Below are positions 1-8,382 of a stretch of 64,000 nucleotides of DNA, piece by piece. The stretch spans positions 2,914,001 to 2,978,000 of the forward strand of contig NZ_CP141179.1 in NCBI RefSeq assembly GCF_035599575.1, written 5' to 3'. Numbering within the stretch: the stretch's first letter is position 1; every line of letters starts with the position of its first letter. Source of the stretch: Roseovarius sp. Pro17 (lineage in GTDB: Bacteria > Pseudomonadota > Alphaproteobacteria > Rhodobacterales > Rhodobacteraceae). The translations under genes were made by a program, and so were the position numbers. The notes under the pieces are model-generated. The model ran no database searches. It saw only the letters and a list, made by a program, of their open reading frames with translations, and had not been told where the DNA came from.

Positions 1-77
1 AGCGGCAGGTAAAGGAACGCGATGATCGCGATGCCGTAGACATAAAGGGCGATGCGTGTGGTGCGGGACGGCCCCAT
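1..77 (-). CDS. ABC transporter permease, polyamine type (PotC-like), N-terminal fragment
   Basis: Only the first 25 codons lie in the window; the gene continues past base 1. The ATG (complement of 75-77) starts one base after the stop of the upstream permease. The visible residues are a short basic N-terminus (MGPSRTTR) followed by the start of a hydrophobic helix, as in the second permease of spermidine/putrescine-type importers. It is the last visible gene of the BMC operon and would pair with the neighbouring PotB-like permease. The assignment rests on context plus the first membrane helix. Confidence 0.7.
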   Translation of the reverse strand, partial: MGPSRTTRIALYVYGIAIIAFLYLP

Positions 78-78
78 G

Positions 79-930
79 TCAGCCCCTCCCCATGATCTTG
101 TCTAGGTCAATCTTGGCAATGCCGAATATCGCCAGCGTGCCGATCAGCAGGATCAGCACCATCGACAGCGCAGCGCCCAGCGACCAGTTCTGCCCATAGG
201 TGAATGCCGTCTGGATATCGTCGGCAATCACGATCACCGCGCGCCCACCCAGTATCTTGGCCTCGGCCATCGCTCCTGCGGCCAGCACGAAGGTCAAAAG
301 GTAGCCCACCATGATCCCCGGGGCGGCCAGCGGCAGGTCGATCTGAGTCAGCACCTGCCAACGCGTCGCGCCCAGATCGCGCGCCGCCTGACGCGCGTCC
401 TCGGGCACCATCGAAATGCCTTGGGCCAGCGGGAACAGCATGAAGGGCAGATAGACATAGACGATGCCAAAGACGATGATGCCCACGTTATAGAGCGGGC
501 TTTCAAAGCTAAGGCCCGTCCAGTGGCGCAGATACCCCTCGAACAGCCCGCCCTTCATCAGCGTCAGAACCCATCCGAAAAGGCGGATATTTTCGGACAC
601 GAACAGGCTCATCACCACGGCAATCGTGATGACCAGCGTAAAGCGTTTGAACACTTTGGCCATGCCGTAGGCCAGCGGCCAGCAGATCACGAACAAGATC
701 GTCGTGGCGACGAACGCCATCCCCAGCGTCCACAGTAAGGATCTGTAATAGCCTTGGGTTGCGAACGTCTTGTAAGCGGCAAAATTGGGGACATTGAAAA
801 TGCTGAAAACCTTTTCAGGCATGATCGAAAACAGCGCGACCAGCCCCAGTGGCGCGATAAAAGCGATAGTCAGCACAGCCAGCATCGGCAGCGACGCCAG
901 CGCACCCAGCTTGCTGTCCAGCCGCTTCAT
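79..930 (-). CDS. ABC transporter permease, spermidine/putrescine type (PotB-like)
   Basis: A 283-aa inner-membrane permease with about six hydrophobic segments. It carries the EAA loop that docks to the ATPase (around residues 178-195, PEDARQAARDLGATRWQ), a hallmark of BPD-type permeases. Length and layout match PotB/PotH-type subunits. It overlaps the preceding ATPase gene by 4 nt and is followed after 1 nt by a second permease, so the two should form the heterodimeric channel of the importer encoded at the end of the BMC operon. The substrate cannot be read from the permease; an amine or amino acid is inferred from the binding protein family and from the aminotransferase in the same operon. 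Confidence 0.88.
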   Translation of the reverse strand: MKRLDSKLGALASLPMLAVLTIAFIAPLGLVALFSIMPEKVFSIFNVPNFAAYKTFATQGYYRSLLWTLGMAFVATTILFVICWPLAYGMAKVFKRFTLVITIAVVMSLFVSENIRLFGWVLTLMKGGLFEGYLRHWTGLSFESPLYNVGIIVFGIVYVYLPFMLFPLAQGISMVPEDARQAARDLGATRWQVLTQIDLPLAAPGIMVGYLLTFVLAAGAMAEAKILGGRAVIVIADDIQTAFTYGQNWSLGAALSMVLILLIGTLAIFGIAKIDLDKIMGRG

Positions 931-2015
931 GCCGACTGCCCCTCGATCACGTGTGCGCTTGCGGCATCGAACCCAAGGCGCACATCATCGCCCTCGTTGC
1001 CATCATAGCGATCCTCGCGCAGCTTTTCGACGGTCAGGATCTGGCCTGCGCTGGTCTTGACCTCGTAGTGAATGCGCGATCCCAGTGCGTAGATGCCATG
1101 CACCTTACCCTCAACGGTGAAATCGGCGCTGTCGCCTTTGGTCAGGAATTGCACATATTCGGGCCGGATCATCAGGGTCGCACCCTTTGCAGCGGCGATG
1201 CGGTCGGCCATGTCCTTGGTCGCTGTATTCTCAGCAACATTCAGCCCCTCGCCGTCGATCCTGCCGCCCGAGGCAGCGACCTCAAAGAGGTTCACCTCGC
1301 CCATGAATTCGGCGACAAAGCGCGAGACGGGCTGGGAATAGATCGCGTCGGCGTCAGAAATCTGTTCGAACCGACCCTCTTTCATGATGGCGATGCGGTC
1401 CGACATCACCATCGCCTCTTCCAGCGAGTGGGTGATGTAGACAAACGTCTTGCCGGTGCGTGCGTGCAGATCCTTCAGCTCTTTCTCAAGGCTCTTGCGC
1501 AGGCGGTAATCCAGCGCTGATAACGGCTCGTCAAAGAACAGGATTTCAGGGTCGAAGGCCAGCGCGCGGGCCAGTGCGACACGCTGCTTTTCACCTCCGG
1601 AACACTCGGTCACACGCTTGTCGTAATAGCTGGCCGGCAGGTGCAACAGCTTCAGCAGTTCAATGGCGCGTTCCTTGCGCTTGGCCGGGTCAACCTTGCG
1701 TAGTTTCAGCGGGAATTCGATGTTCTGGCCCACCGACATATGCGGAAACAGCGCCAACGATTGAAACACCATACAGGTCGGGCGCAGGTTGGCCGGGGTC
1801 TGGTCAATTCGCTTGTCGCGCAGCCAGATTTCGCCCTCGCTCAGTTCGTCCATGCCCACCAGCAGGCGGATGATCGTGGATTTGCCACTGCCCGAAGGGC
1901 CAACGATGGTAAAAAACTCGCCCTCCTTGATCTCGAGGTCGATGCCATGCAGGGCCGTGAACCGTCCGAATACCTTGCGGACATTCTCCAGGCGCAAAAT
2001 GGTGTTGGCAGGCAT
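927..2015 (-). CDS. ABC transporter ATP-binding protein, PotA-like
   Basis: A 362-aa cytoplasmic ATPase that powers the PotB/PotC-like permeases. Walker [10 protein letters not shown] is at about residues 39-47. The signature is CSGGEKQRVALARAL, a slight variant of LSGGQ. Walker B is ILFFDEPLSALD and the switch histidine lies in VYITHSLEEA. The roughly 120 residues after the nucleotide-binding domain fit the TOBE-type regulatory domain of the spermidine/putrescine and Fe3+ (PotA/FbpC) class. The start follows the binding-protein gene by 61 nt, and the stop overlaps the permease by 4 nt. Confidence 0.9.
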   Translation of the reverse strand: MPANTILRLENVRKVFGRFTALHGIDLEIKEGEFFTIVGPSGSGKSTIIRLLVGMDELSEGEIWLRDKRIDQTPANLRPTCMVFQSLALFPHMSVGQNIEFPLKLRKVDPAKRKERAIELLKLLHLPASYYDKRVTECSGGEKQRVALARALAFDPEILFFDEPLSALDYRLRKSLEKELKDLHARTGKTFVYITHSLEEAMVMSDRIAIMKEGRFEQISDADAIYSQPVSRFVAEFMGEVNLFEVAASGGRIDGEGLNVAENTATKDMADRIAAAKGATLMIRPEYVQFLTKGDSADFTVEGKVHGIYALGSRIHYEVKTSAGQILTVEKLREDRYDGNEGDDVRLGFDAASAHVIEGQSA

Positions 2016-2076
2016 CGAACACTCCGGGATCTAGGGGATATACAGGGCGGCGGGGGTGGCGCCGCCCTGCCCGCGT

Positions 2077-3216
2077 TTAGCTGCGGCGCGCTTGAGTATA
2101 GATGTCGATCAGCGCATCATAGGATGTGACCACCTGATAATCCGCGGATTTCGCCATATCCTCGGCCAGACTGTCCATCTGGATCGCATCCAGCTCATCC
2201 TCGGTAAACAGCGCCATCACCTCCTCGTTGCCCATCTGGGCCACGGGATTGTAGGTGCCTTCGGTAAAGGCAACGGCGTGGGCGATCTCGGGCGTCTGCA
2301 CGAATTCGAGGAAATCCTGCGCAAGTTCGGTGGGATCGGGGTTGTTGACCACCGATGTCAGCTCGACCCAGACGCAGCCGCCCTTGCCATCGACAGGGCC
2401 GGAATTGGGCGTAATCGCGCGCACATTCGTCAGCCCGTCAAAGCGCGCGGGCGAGGCAGTATAGACGCCACCCGTAAAGTAGGCGTCGATTTCGCCGTTG
2501 ATCAGCGCAGTGTTCATCGCCACAAGATCATCGGTCAGCAGGCGGGCATTGCCGAAAATCTGCTCGGCAGTCGATTTGAATTTGCCCTGATCGTCGCCCT
2601 CGATCGCCTCGAACGGGTTCAGACCAGCGGCCATCGCCATGTGGATGATGTTCCAGTTGTCATAGGTCAGAACGCCATAGCGCCCCTTCATCTTTTCGTC
2701 AAAGAACAGGTTCCAACCCTCGTCCTCGGCCGTCTCGCGGCTGATTACGTCGGTGTTCACCACGAACGAGAACGGGCCATAGCGCTGCGGCATTCCCAGC
2801 AGGTCGCCGTTTTCGGCAAAGGCCAGCGGATAGGGCTCGGAAAATTCCGGCAGCATCTTGTCGAAATAGGGCATGAAGCGGTCTTTATCCATCGGCTTGA
2901 TAAGGCCTTCGGGATAGAGCTGCTCGCGCGCCCATGGCTGGTTGACGTTGATCAGATCCCACACGCGGACCTCTCCGGCACGCAGCTTGTTGATCATGTC
3001 GGGGTCCGACGTGCCGCTTTCGGCGCGCACGGTGGCGTCGGGATGGGCCGCCCGATAAGGGCCAAGCACCGGATCGGAGTTGTACCCCTCCCAGCACAGA
3101 ATGTTCAGCTCGTCATTGCGCGCGGCATGTGCGGCGCGCGGGCCCATCAGGCTACCGGCCCCCAGCAGCGCACCGGCGCCGGCAGCGAATTGTCGTCTTG
3201 AAAGTGTCATGGTCAA
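2077..3216 (-). CDS. Periplasmic substrate-binding protein, PotD-like, Tat signal
   Basis: A 379-aa extracellular solute-binding protein. The N-terminus has a twin-arginine motif (SRRQFAAG) followed by a hydrophobic stretch and AHA-A cleavage, so export by Tat is likely. The mature protein begins ELNILCWEGY, which resembles the first strand of PotD/PotF polyamine receptors. It should capture the substrate, perhaps an amine, amino alcohol or diamine, and deliver it to the importer encoded next. It lies 85 nt after the last shell gene on the same strand, which couples uptake to the microcompartment. The family also contains binders of other solutes, so the ligand is unproven. Confidence 0.87.
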   Translation of the reverse strand: MTMTLSRRQFAAGAGALLGAGSLMGPRAAHAARNDELNILCWEGYNSDPVLGPYRAAHPDATVRAESGTSDPDMINKLRAGEVRVWDLINVNQPWAREQLYPEGLIKPMDKDRFMPYFDKMLPEFSEPYPLAFAENGDLLGMPQRYGPFSFVVNTDVISRETAEDEGWNLFFDEKMKGRYGVLTYDNWNIIHMAMAAGLNPFEAIEGDDQGKFKSTAEQIFGNARLLTDDLVAMNTALINGEIDAYFTGGVYTASPARFDGLTNVRAITPNSGPVDGKGGCVWVELTSVVNNPDPTELAQDFLEFVQTPEIAHAVAFTEGTYNPVAQMGNEEVMALFTEDELDAIQMDSLAEDMAKSADYQVVTSYDALIDIYTQARRS

Positions 3217-3301
3217 TCCTCCCGAGATTGTTGGTTGTCGGTGATGCCGTTGTCCGCACGCTCTTGTGGCGCTTGTGGTCGGGTTCCGGCGTTGGGTCGT
3301 C

Positions 3302-3931
3302 CTACTTCTTTCGTCCCTTAATCCCCTTTAGACACGCGGTGATCGTGGCGCGCGCGGTCTCCATGTCCTTGACCGAGCCGGACATAAATATCCGCCCCGT
3401 CGCGCCCATCATCTGAACGTCGTTGATGATGGCATTCGGTGCGGCCTTTTCGGCCTCGTTCGCAGCAACGCACGCGAACAGCGCAGGCGCCATTTCATAG
3501 ATCAACAACGCCACCCCCGGCACCAGGATTGATCCATCGCGCGAGCGGTTCAGGATGATCGCGTGCTGGTCCGACAAATCCTCGATGATGTCATGGTAAA
3601 GGATCGTCGGCGCCAGCTGGTCCTCGGGCTTGGCACCGATCCCTTTCAGGATCGCACGCCCCGCCACCTCGACATCCGCCATGTCGTCGGCGTGCAATTC
3701 CAGCAGGCCGAACTGACGCTCGGTGAACAGAATACCCGGCTCCATATCCGGCGATTCCTTTAGCGCCAGATCGGTGATTCGGTGGATCGCTAACGCCGGA
3801 GACACCTCGATGATCAGCGAATTCTGCCCGGTAAAGGGCGGATACCCCCGCGCCCGCGTCGGCGACGAAAGATAGGCCGCAAACTGCGGTTGCAGATCCT
3901 CGATCGGCAGATAGACGCGTAGTTCGGTCAT
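3302..3931 (-). CDS. BMC-T (tandem BMC domain) microcompartment shell protein
   Basis: About 209 aa, the size of two fused BMC domains. It is clearly paralogous to the other BMC-T at 4962-5573: both begin MT-LR, share an ERQFG-LE/LQFH segment near residue 70 and an NEAEK-A segment near residue 157, and end in a helix after a GA-GR-(F/Y)-(M/L)-(S/A)-G strand. Such proteins form trimeric pseudohexamers in the shell and often carry large gated pores for substrates or cofactors. The ATG at 3931, with GGAG eight bases upstream, is preferred to a TTG one codon earlier because it matches the paralogue. It is the last shell gene before the transporter genes. Confidence 0.9.
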   Translation of the reverse strand: MTELRVYLPIEDLQPQFAAYLSSPTRARGYPPFTGQNSLIIEVSPALAIHRITDLALKESPDMEPGILFTERQFGLLELHADDMADVEVAGRAILKGIGAKPEDQLAPTILYHDIIEDLSDQHAIILNRSRDGSILVPGVALLIYEMAPALFACVAANEAEKAAPNAIINDVQMMGATGRIFMSGSVKDMETARATITACLKGIKGRKK

Positions 3932-3955
3932 CAAAATGCTCCGGTATTGGTCGGC

Positions 3956-4234
3956 TTATTTCGCCGCGTCGAAATGCTTGGCCAGATCGGCGTGGGGGCG
4001 CGGGATGACGTGAACGGCGGTGACTTCGCCCACTTGGCTGGCCGCCTCGGCGCCCGCCTCGGTCGCGGCCTTGACCGCGCCCACATCGCCGCGCACGACG
4101 ACCGACACCAGACCGCCGCCCACCTCATTGCGAGCCACAATTTCCACATTGGCCGCCTTGACCATCGCGTCGGCTGCGGACAGCGCGGGCACGTAGCCCT
4201 TGGTTTCGATCATTCCGATTGCGAGATTAGCCAT
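3956..4234 (-). CDS. BMC-H hexameric shell protein (PduA/EutM/CcmK family)
   Basis: A 92-aa single BMC-domain protein. It opens with [10 protein letters not shown] and continues with ADAMVKAA, matching the first strand and helix of canonical BMC-H proteins, and has the HVIPRPH segment typical of the end of the fold. It should form the bulk hexagonal facets. The pore-lining region ([13 protein letters not shown]) is standard. A good ribosome site (AAGGAGAG) precedes the ATG. It is the only BMC-H in the window, so facets must be built from this one hexamer plus the two BMC-T trimers. Confidence 0.95.
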   Translation of the reverse strand: MANLAIGMIETKGYVPALSAADAMVKAANVEIVARNEVGGGLVSVVVRGDVGAVKAATEAGAEAASQVGEVTAVHVIPRPHADLAKHFDAAK

Positions 4235-4246
4235 GAATTCTCTCCT

Positions 4247-4519
4247 TTAGCTTTTCCGGGTCTTGCCGGATTTGTTGGGTGTTTCTTCGTCGATAGAGCC
4301 GATGATCAGCGCGTCGATCGGCGCCGTCTGGCCAGTAAAAAATGCTGCCGCGACCGACCCTTGGGTGATCAGCACCGCCTCGCCCGGCGCGCAGCCCAGC
4401 GGGTCGAACGCGATCAGGCGGTCGCCCTTTTCGGTCTCGACCTCAAGGTAGGCGCCGGTCGGCACCGACTCTATGCGCCGCGAGGCCCAGACTTTTCCGC
4501 TGACGGTTGCGCGTATCAT
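4247..4519 (-). CDS. BMC-P pentameric vertex protein (EutN/CcmL family)
   Basis: A 90-aa protein with the EutN/CcmL pattern: an initial strand MIRATVSGKVWAS, the D-LGC-PGEAVLI segment near residues 39-53 and the hydrophobic DALIIGSID strand near the end. These pentamers cap the vertices of the polyhedral shell, and their presence argues for a closed compartment. The ATG overlaps the stop of the 148-aa gene (ATGA). The C-terminus ends in a short basic tail (NKSGKTRKS) of unknown role. Confidence 0.95.
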   Translation of the reverse strand: MIRATVSGKVWASRRIESVPTGAYLEVETEKGDRLIAFDPLGCAPGEAVLITQGSVAAAFFTGQTAPIDALIIGSIDEETPNKSGKTRKS

Positions 4520-4962
4520 GATGCAAACCTTTCGATCCTGATGCCCCGGCGGCGCGCCTCGTCATTGGCGAGCGGCGTGAGGCGGCAATGTTTCGGCACG
4601 CGCAGCACTTTGGCACCGCGCTCCAGCGCCTCGATGTCACGTTCTGTCACCAGCTTCTTGGACAGCTCCGCCGCCTTGCTGCGCGCCGGGCTGGGCGGAC
4701 TGGTGACGATGCGCGGCGCGTAGGTGTTCGCGGGCGCTGGGATAATGCCTGACAGTTCGAACCGCTGCGCGCCGCTCGTGACTGCACTGGCAAAACCCGG
4801 GTCATTAGACGCACGCATCACCAGATCGCGCGCGAAACGATCCAGATCGGCACTGCCGTTCATCTGCACCCGCTCGGGCGTGCGCGCATGGGGCAACTCA
4901 TTGCGCAGCGCCGCAATCTCTTCGCGCAGAATGCTGCGTATTTCATCGCGCAGGCTGGACAC
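4516..4962 (-). CDS. BMC-associated protein of unknown function (148 aa)
   Basis: I do not recognise a characterised family. The start is GTG, overlapping the TAG of the upstream BMC-T gene (TAGTG); there is no nearby ATG. Residues 1-21 (SSLRDEIRSILREEIAALRN) form an amphipathic helix of the kind used as encapsulation peptides. A Ser/Pro/Ala-rich linker follows around residues 75-92. The last 50 residues hold LVTERDIEAL, then LRVPKHCRLTPLANDEARRRGI. That pattern (a V-T-E-x-D-I helix, then a TPLA-DEAR-RGI segment) recurs, to my recollection, in other BMC-locus proteins of uncertain role. The position between shell genes and the N-terminal helix suggest a lumen or shell-linker protein. Function is inferred only. 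Confidence 0.8.
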   Translation of the reverse strand: MSSLRDEIRSILREEIAALRNELPHARTPERVQMNGSADLDRFARDLVMRASNDPGFASAVTSGAQRFELSGIIPAPANTYAPRIVTSPPSPARSKAAELSKKLVTERDIEALERGAKVLRVPKHCRLTPLANDEARRRGIRIERFAS

Positions 4963-5573
4963 TATGCCGCCCCCGCTGCGCGCAGCGCCGATTCCACCGC
5001 ATTGCGCGCGTTGCGCACGTCCGCTTCGGTCCCGGCAAGGTAAAGGCGACCGTTCGCACCGATGGGGCGCATATCGATCACCTTGATATCGGCCTCTTTT
5101 TCGGCCTCATTACAGGCCAGAACGGCATAGGCCGCGGACTGGCATTCCAGCAGATAGACAGACTCGCCGCCCAGCACCATCGAGCCCATCTTGTTGCGGT
5201 TCATCAAAAACGCATGCTGGTTTTCAATGTTGGTCACGATTTTCGAGGCGAGTATCTTGGGTTTGGCCACGTCATCCGCAGTCTGGCCCAACTGCTCCAT
5301 CACTGCCGCAGCACCCGCCTGCACCTCGGCGGTCGAGCGGGAGTGGAACTGGAGCGTGCCGAACTGACGCTCGACCACCAATAACCCGGCGCGCACATCG
5401 GCGGATTTCAGGACGGCATCGGTCAGCGCCTCGACATCAAGGCCCGGCGAGATCTCAATGATCTGGGCGGCCATGCGGGCGCGCGGAAGTGAGCCGCGCA
5501 TCCAGGTGGAGAGGTAAGCCAGCGTTTGCGGCTGCAACTGGTCGATGAAAATCGAGGCGCGCAGGTCGGTCAT
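4962..5573 (-). CDS. BMC-T (tandem BMC domain) microcompartment shell protein
   Basis: A 203-aa paralogue of the BMC-T at 3302-3931, with the same landmarks (MTDLR start, ERQFGTLQFH near residue 72, NEAEKEADI near residue 155, GANGRLYLAG near residue 172). Two BMC-T genes beside one BMC-H and one BMC-P is reminiscent of the mycobacterial/rhodococcal RMM shell inventory. It overlaps the aldehyde dehydrogenase gene by 4 nt, so enzyme and shell are translationally coupled. The two BMC-T proteins may form different pores, or mixed or stacked trimers; this cannot be decided from sequence. Confidence 0.9.
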   Translation of the reverse strand: MTDLRASIFIDQLQPQTLAYLSTWMRGSLPRARMAAQIIEISPGLDVEALTDAVLKSADVRAGLLVVERQFGTLQFHSRSTAEVQAGAAAVMEQLGQTADDVAKPKILASKIVTNIENQHAFLMNRNKMGSMVLGGESVYLLECQSAAYAVLACNEAEKEADIKVIDMRPIGANGRLYLAGTEADVRNARNAVESALRAAGAA

Positions 5574-7105
5574 TTGTCGCCTCCGGTCAGCCCTTTGAGC
5601 TCTTCAAGGATCAACTGGCGCAGCATGTCGCGGTCCGTTTCTGGCAGGGCCGAGGGCGGGCTGTGCGTCGCGTGTGATTGCTGGGTCGCAGCTGGCATTT
5701 TGCTGTCCAGAACCGACAGATCGAACTGGTCGAAGGGCACCGATGCGTCACTGTTATAGGCGATGCGGGTCCAGTGAACCAAATGCTGCGGCCCCACGTT
5801 TTCGCCCACGGACGACCGTCCGGCAAAGCCTGTGCCGATCATGAAGGACGGCGGCAGGTGCGTGCCAAATCCTGCGGCACCTTGGGAACAGGGCGCGTTG
5901 ACGACAACGCGGTAAACCGGCAGCGCGTTTGAGAACCGCAGCAAACGGTCCGGCGCTTCGCCGTGGAAGGCAGCGGAATGGCCGCCACCGCGTTTGAGGA
6001 TCTGCGCGGCAATCGTCATCGCCTGCTGGAAATCGACGGCCGAGGCGAGGGTCAGAACCGGGCACAGCTTTTCTCGGAACAGCGTATCATCCTGCCCCGG
6101 CGCGGTGATGACCGGGACCAGAATCCGCACCGAAGGACTGACGCGGATGCCCGCCTGATCGGCGATCCAAGTAGCGGATTTGCCGACGGCCGCGACGTTG
6201 AAGCCCGTATCAGTAAAGAGATACTCGCGCAGCTTGTCCGTATCCGCCTCATTGCACAGATGCGCGCCGGCGCTGCGCAAAGCGCGCTCCATATTGCCGC
6301 GATTGGACTCAAGCGTCAGGACAACGCTTTCGTTGGTGCAAAGGACGGAGTTGTCAAAGCTTTTGCTGTCCACCAGCCGTTTGGCGGCGGCGTCCACCTT
6401 GGCCGACGGATCGACATAGGCGACCGCATTGCCCGGCCCGACGCCCAGCGCGGGATTGCCTGAGGAATAGGCCGCGCGCACCATCGCACCACCGCCCGTC
6501 GCCATTATTACGGCGACGCGGTCGGATGCCATGATCTCCTGCACCAGCGGCACTGACGGATGCTCGACACACTGGATCAGGCCTGCGGGTGCGCCCGCGG
6601 CCTCGGCGGCATCGGCCAGCGCTTTCGCGGCGGCGACGCTGCATTCGCGCGCCGCCGGGTGCGGGCTGAACACGATGGCGTTCCGGCTGAGGATCGCCAG
6701 CATCGCCTTGTAAAAAAGCGTCGCGATGGGGTTCGTTGCGGGGGTCAGGGCGAACACGACGCCGGCAGGTTTTGGCAGTTCGACCATCTTGTCGTCGGGC
6801 AGCACGCGGGGGCTGACCAGATCGAGGTCGCGGTAGTAGTCCAGCAGCGGCAGGGTGCTAAGCTCGTTCTTGATCTTCTTGTGCTCAACCACGCCGAAAC
6901 CAGTCTCGCGCACGGCCCAGTCGGCATAGTGTCCAGCCTGGGCATGACCGGCGCGCGCGACGGCCTCGGCGACCTTCAGCACCGTTTCGCGGTTGGCCTT
7001 GCCGAACTGGCGCACGGCCCAATGGGCGCGGCTGACTTTCATGTGCGCGGTCGCAATATGCGGGTCGGGAACAACCAGACGCGAGGCGTTGGTATCGGCG
7101 CTCAT
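5570..7105 (-). CDS. Aldehyde dehydrogenase, CoA-acylating type, microcompartment-associated
   Basis: 511 aa. The catalytic Cys, near residue 255, lies in SFDNSVLCTNE. This resembles the (S)FDN-x-x-C-x-x-E block of EutE/PduP/AdhE acylating dehydrogenases and differs from the GQ-C block of hydrolytic ALDHs. It would convert the aldehyde made by the neighbouring aminotransferase to an acyl-CoA with NAD+ and CoA. Upstream lie nucleotide-binding elements (PATNPIATLFYKAM near residue 122). The last 50 residues are a polar linker (ATQQSHATHSPPSALPE) followed by an amphipathic helix (DRDMLRQLILEELKGL), a good candidate C-terminal encapsulation peptide. It overlaps both neighbours by 4 nt. Confidence 0.9.
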   Translation of the reverse strand: MSADTNASRLVVPDPHIATAHMKVSRAHWAVRQFGKANRETVLKVAEAVARAGHAQAGHYADWAVRETGFGVVEHKKIKNELSTLPLLDYYRDLDLVSPRVLPDDKMVELPKPAGVVFALTPATNPIATLFYKAMLAILSRNAIVFSPHPAARECSVAAAKALADAAEAAGAPAGLIQCVEHPSVPLVQEIMASDRVAVIMATGGGAMVRAAYSSGNPALGVGPGNAVAYVDPSAKVDAAAKRLVDSKSFDNSVLCTNESVVLTLESNRGNMERALRSAGAHLCNEADTDKLREYLFTDTGFNVAAVGKSATWIADQAGIRVSPSVRILVPVITAPGQDDTLFREKLCPVLTLASAVDFQQAMTIAAQILKRGGGHSAAFHGEAPDRLLRFSNALPVYRVVVNAPCSQGAAGFGTHLPPSFMIGTGFAGRSSVGENVGPQHLVHWTRIAYNSDASVPFDQFDLSVLDSKMPAATQQSHATHSPPSALPETDRDMLRQLILEELKGLTGGDK

Positions 7106-8382
7106 GCGGCTGTCCTCATCGTTTTCAGCAGTTGGCGGGCGCGGGGCATGGCAGCGTCAAAACGGTCCATGATTTCCTGACAGACATCGACATTCAGCAG
7201 CACGCCGGGCTTGAATTGCAGAACCCGCTTGTCCAGCGACGAAAAGATCGCCCAAACGCCATTTTCATATAGCGCGCGGGAGACCGCAACAGCGCCCTCA
7301 GGGTGATCAAACTCTAGCCCCAGAACAACGCCGCGCTGGCGCACTCCGACAAAAATATCGCTGTGACGATCCATCATTTCCTGCATGGCGGTCGCAAAGA
7401 ACTCAGACACAAAATGCACGTTCGAGATGATTTCAGGCCGCTGCAGCATGTCGATCACCTGATGCCCGACAATACATCCCAGTTCGGCGCCGCCAGAGGT
7501 GGAAATATGCGCCGCGCCATCCTCGTGCAGCCAACCGCCGCACTCCTTGGTCACAAGGCAGGCCGAGATGGGATAGATGCCACCGCCCAGCCCCTTGCCC
7601 GTCACCATGATATCCGGCTGGATGCCGTAGCCCTGCCAGCCCCACATGATTCCGGTGCGCAAAAGGCCCGTCTGCACCTCGTCCGAAATCAGCAGCGTGC
7701 CGTACTTGCGACAGATGCGGTGGCATTCGCGCAAATAATCGTCGTCCGGCATGGGAAAGCCGTAGGTCGCCGGGATCGTTTCGATGATAAAAGCGGCGAC
7801 GTCGCCCTTTTTCAGCACGTCCTCCAATGCGTCGGGGTCGTTGAACGGCACTTGAATGAACTCGTCCGGCCGGTCGGCGAGGAAAATCTTGCTGAACCGC
7901 TCGTCGCCCGTCGCCACCGACAGGCCGGAATGGCCGTGATAGCCCTTGATGATCGACACGATCTTTTTCCGCTGGGTGACGTAGCGCGCGGTTTTCAGAG
8001 CGATTTCGACCGCCTCGGCCCCGCCAGCGCCAAAGATGGCGTATTGCATATGCGGCGCCGTCTCGATCAGCTTTTGCGCAAAGGCGGCGCGCGCGACGGA
8101 CGGGAACCAGTGGTTGCCCATGTCAAAATAATCGAGGCCGGATTTCAGCGTCGCGACCAATTCAGGGTTGCGATGGCCGAAATTATAGGTGCCACCGTTC
8201 AGGTGCAGATCAATCAGGCGTTTGCCCGACATGTCATAGAGAAAATACTCCTCTCGACGGTCAATCACCATCGGCGTTCCGGCATCGCTCCAGAATTGCA
8301 CCTTGCCCGGATTCCAGTATTCGGCGGCCTTTTCCAGAAGGTCGTCTTTGGAATCGAAGCTGAAAAATCCGTAGTTGAACAC
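7102..8382 (-). CDS. Class III PLP-dependent aminotransferase, first gene of the BMC operon
   Basis: 426 aa. Fold-type I class III markers are clear: GAGGAEAVEIALKTAR near residue 115, YHGHSG near residue 150, ISDEVQTGLLRTG near residue 230, and the PLP lysine in TGKGLGGGIYP near residue 262. It should move an amino group from an omega-amino compound to a keto acid, yielding the aldehyde or ketone used by the next gene. The start is GTG, preceded by GGGGGA. Class III transaminases accept diamines, GABA, beta-alanine, aminoacetone and others, and the motifs do not discriminate. The N-terminus (FNYGFFSFDSKDDLLEKAAEYW) could act as an encapsulation helix. It is divergent from the DeoR regulator. 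Confidence 0.9.
   Translation of the reverse strand: MFNYGFFSFDSKDDLLEKAAEYWNPGKVQFWSDAGTPMVIDRREEYFLYDMSGKRLIDLHLNGGTYNFGHRNPELVATLKSGLDYFDMGNHWFPSVARAAFAQKLIETAPHMQYAIFGAGGAEAVEIALKTARYVTQRKKIVSIIKGYHGHSGLSVATGDERFSKIFLADRPDEFIQVPFNDPDALEDVLKKGDVAAFIIETIPATYGFPMPDDDYLRECHRICRKYGTLLISDEVQTGLLRTGIMWGWQGYGIQPDIMVTGKGLGGGIYPISACLVTKECGGWLHEDGAAHISTSGGAELGCIVGHQVIDMLQRPEIISNVHFVSEFFATAMQEMMDRHSDIFVGVRQRGVVLGLEFDHPEGAVAVSRALYENGVWAIFSSLDKRVLQFKPGVLLNVDVCQEIMDRFDAAMPRARQLLKTMRTAA

Noticed and set aside
2056..3201. 381-aa plus-strand frame opposite the PotD-like gene
   Set aside because: Shadow of a GC-rich gene; the minus-strand frame has a Tat signal and a clear family match.
3302..8382. Ethanolamine or propanediol BMC
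   Set aside because: No EutBC ammonia-lyase, B12-dependent diol dehydratase or reactivase is seen.
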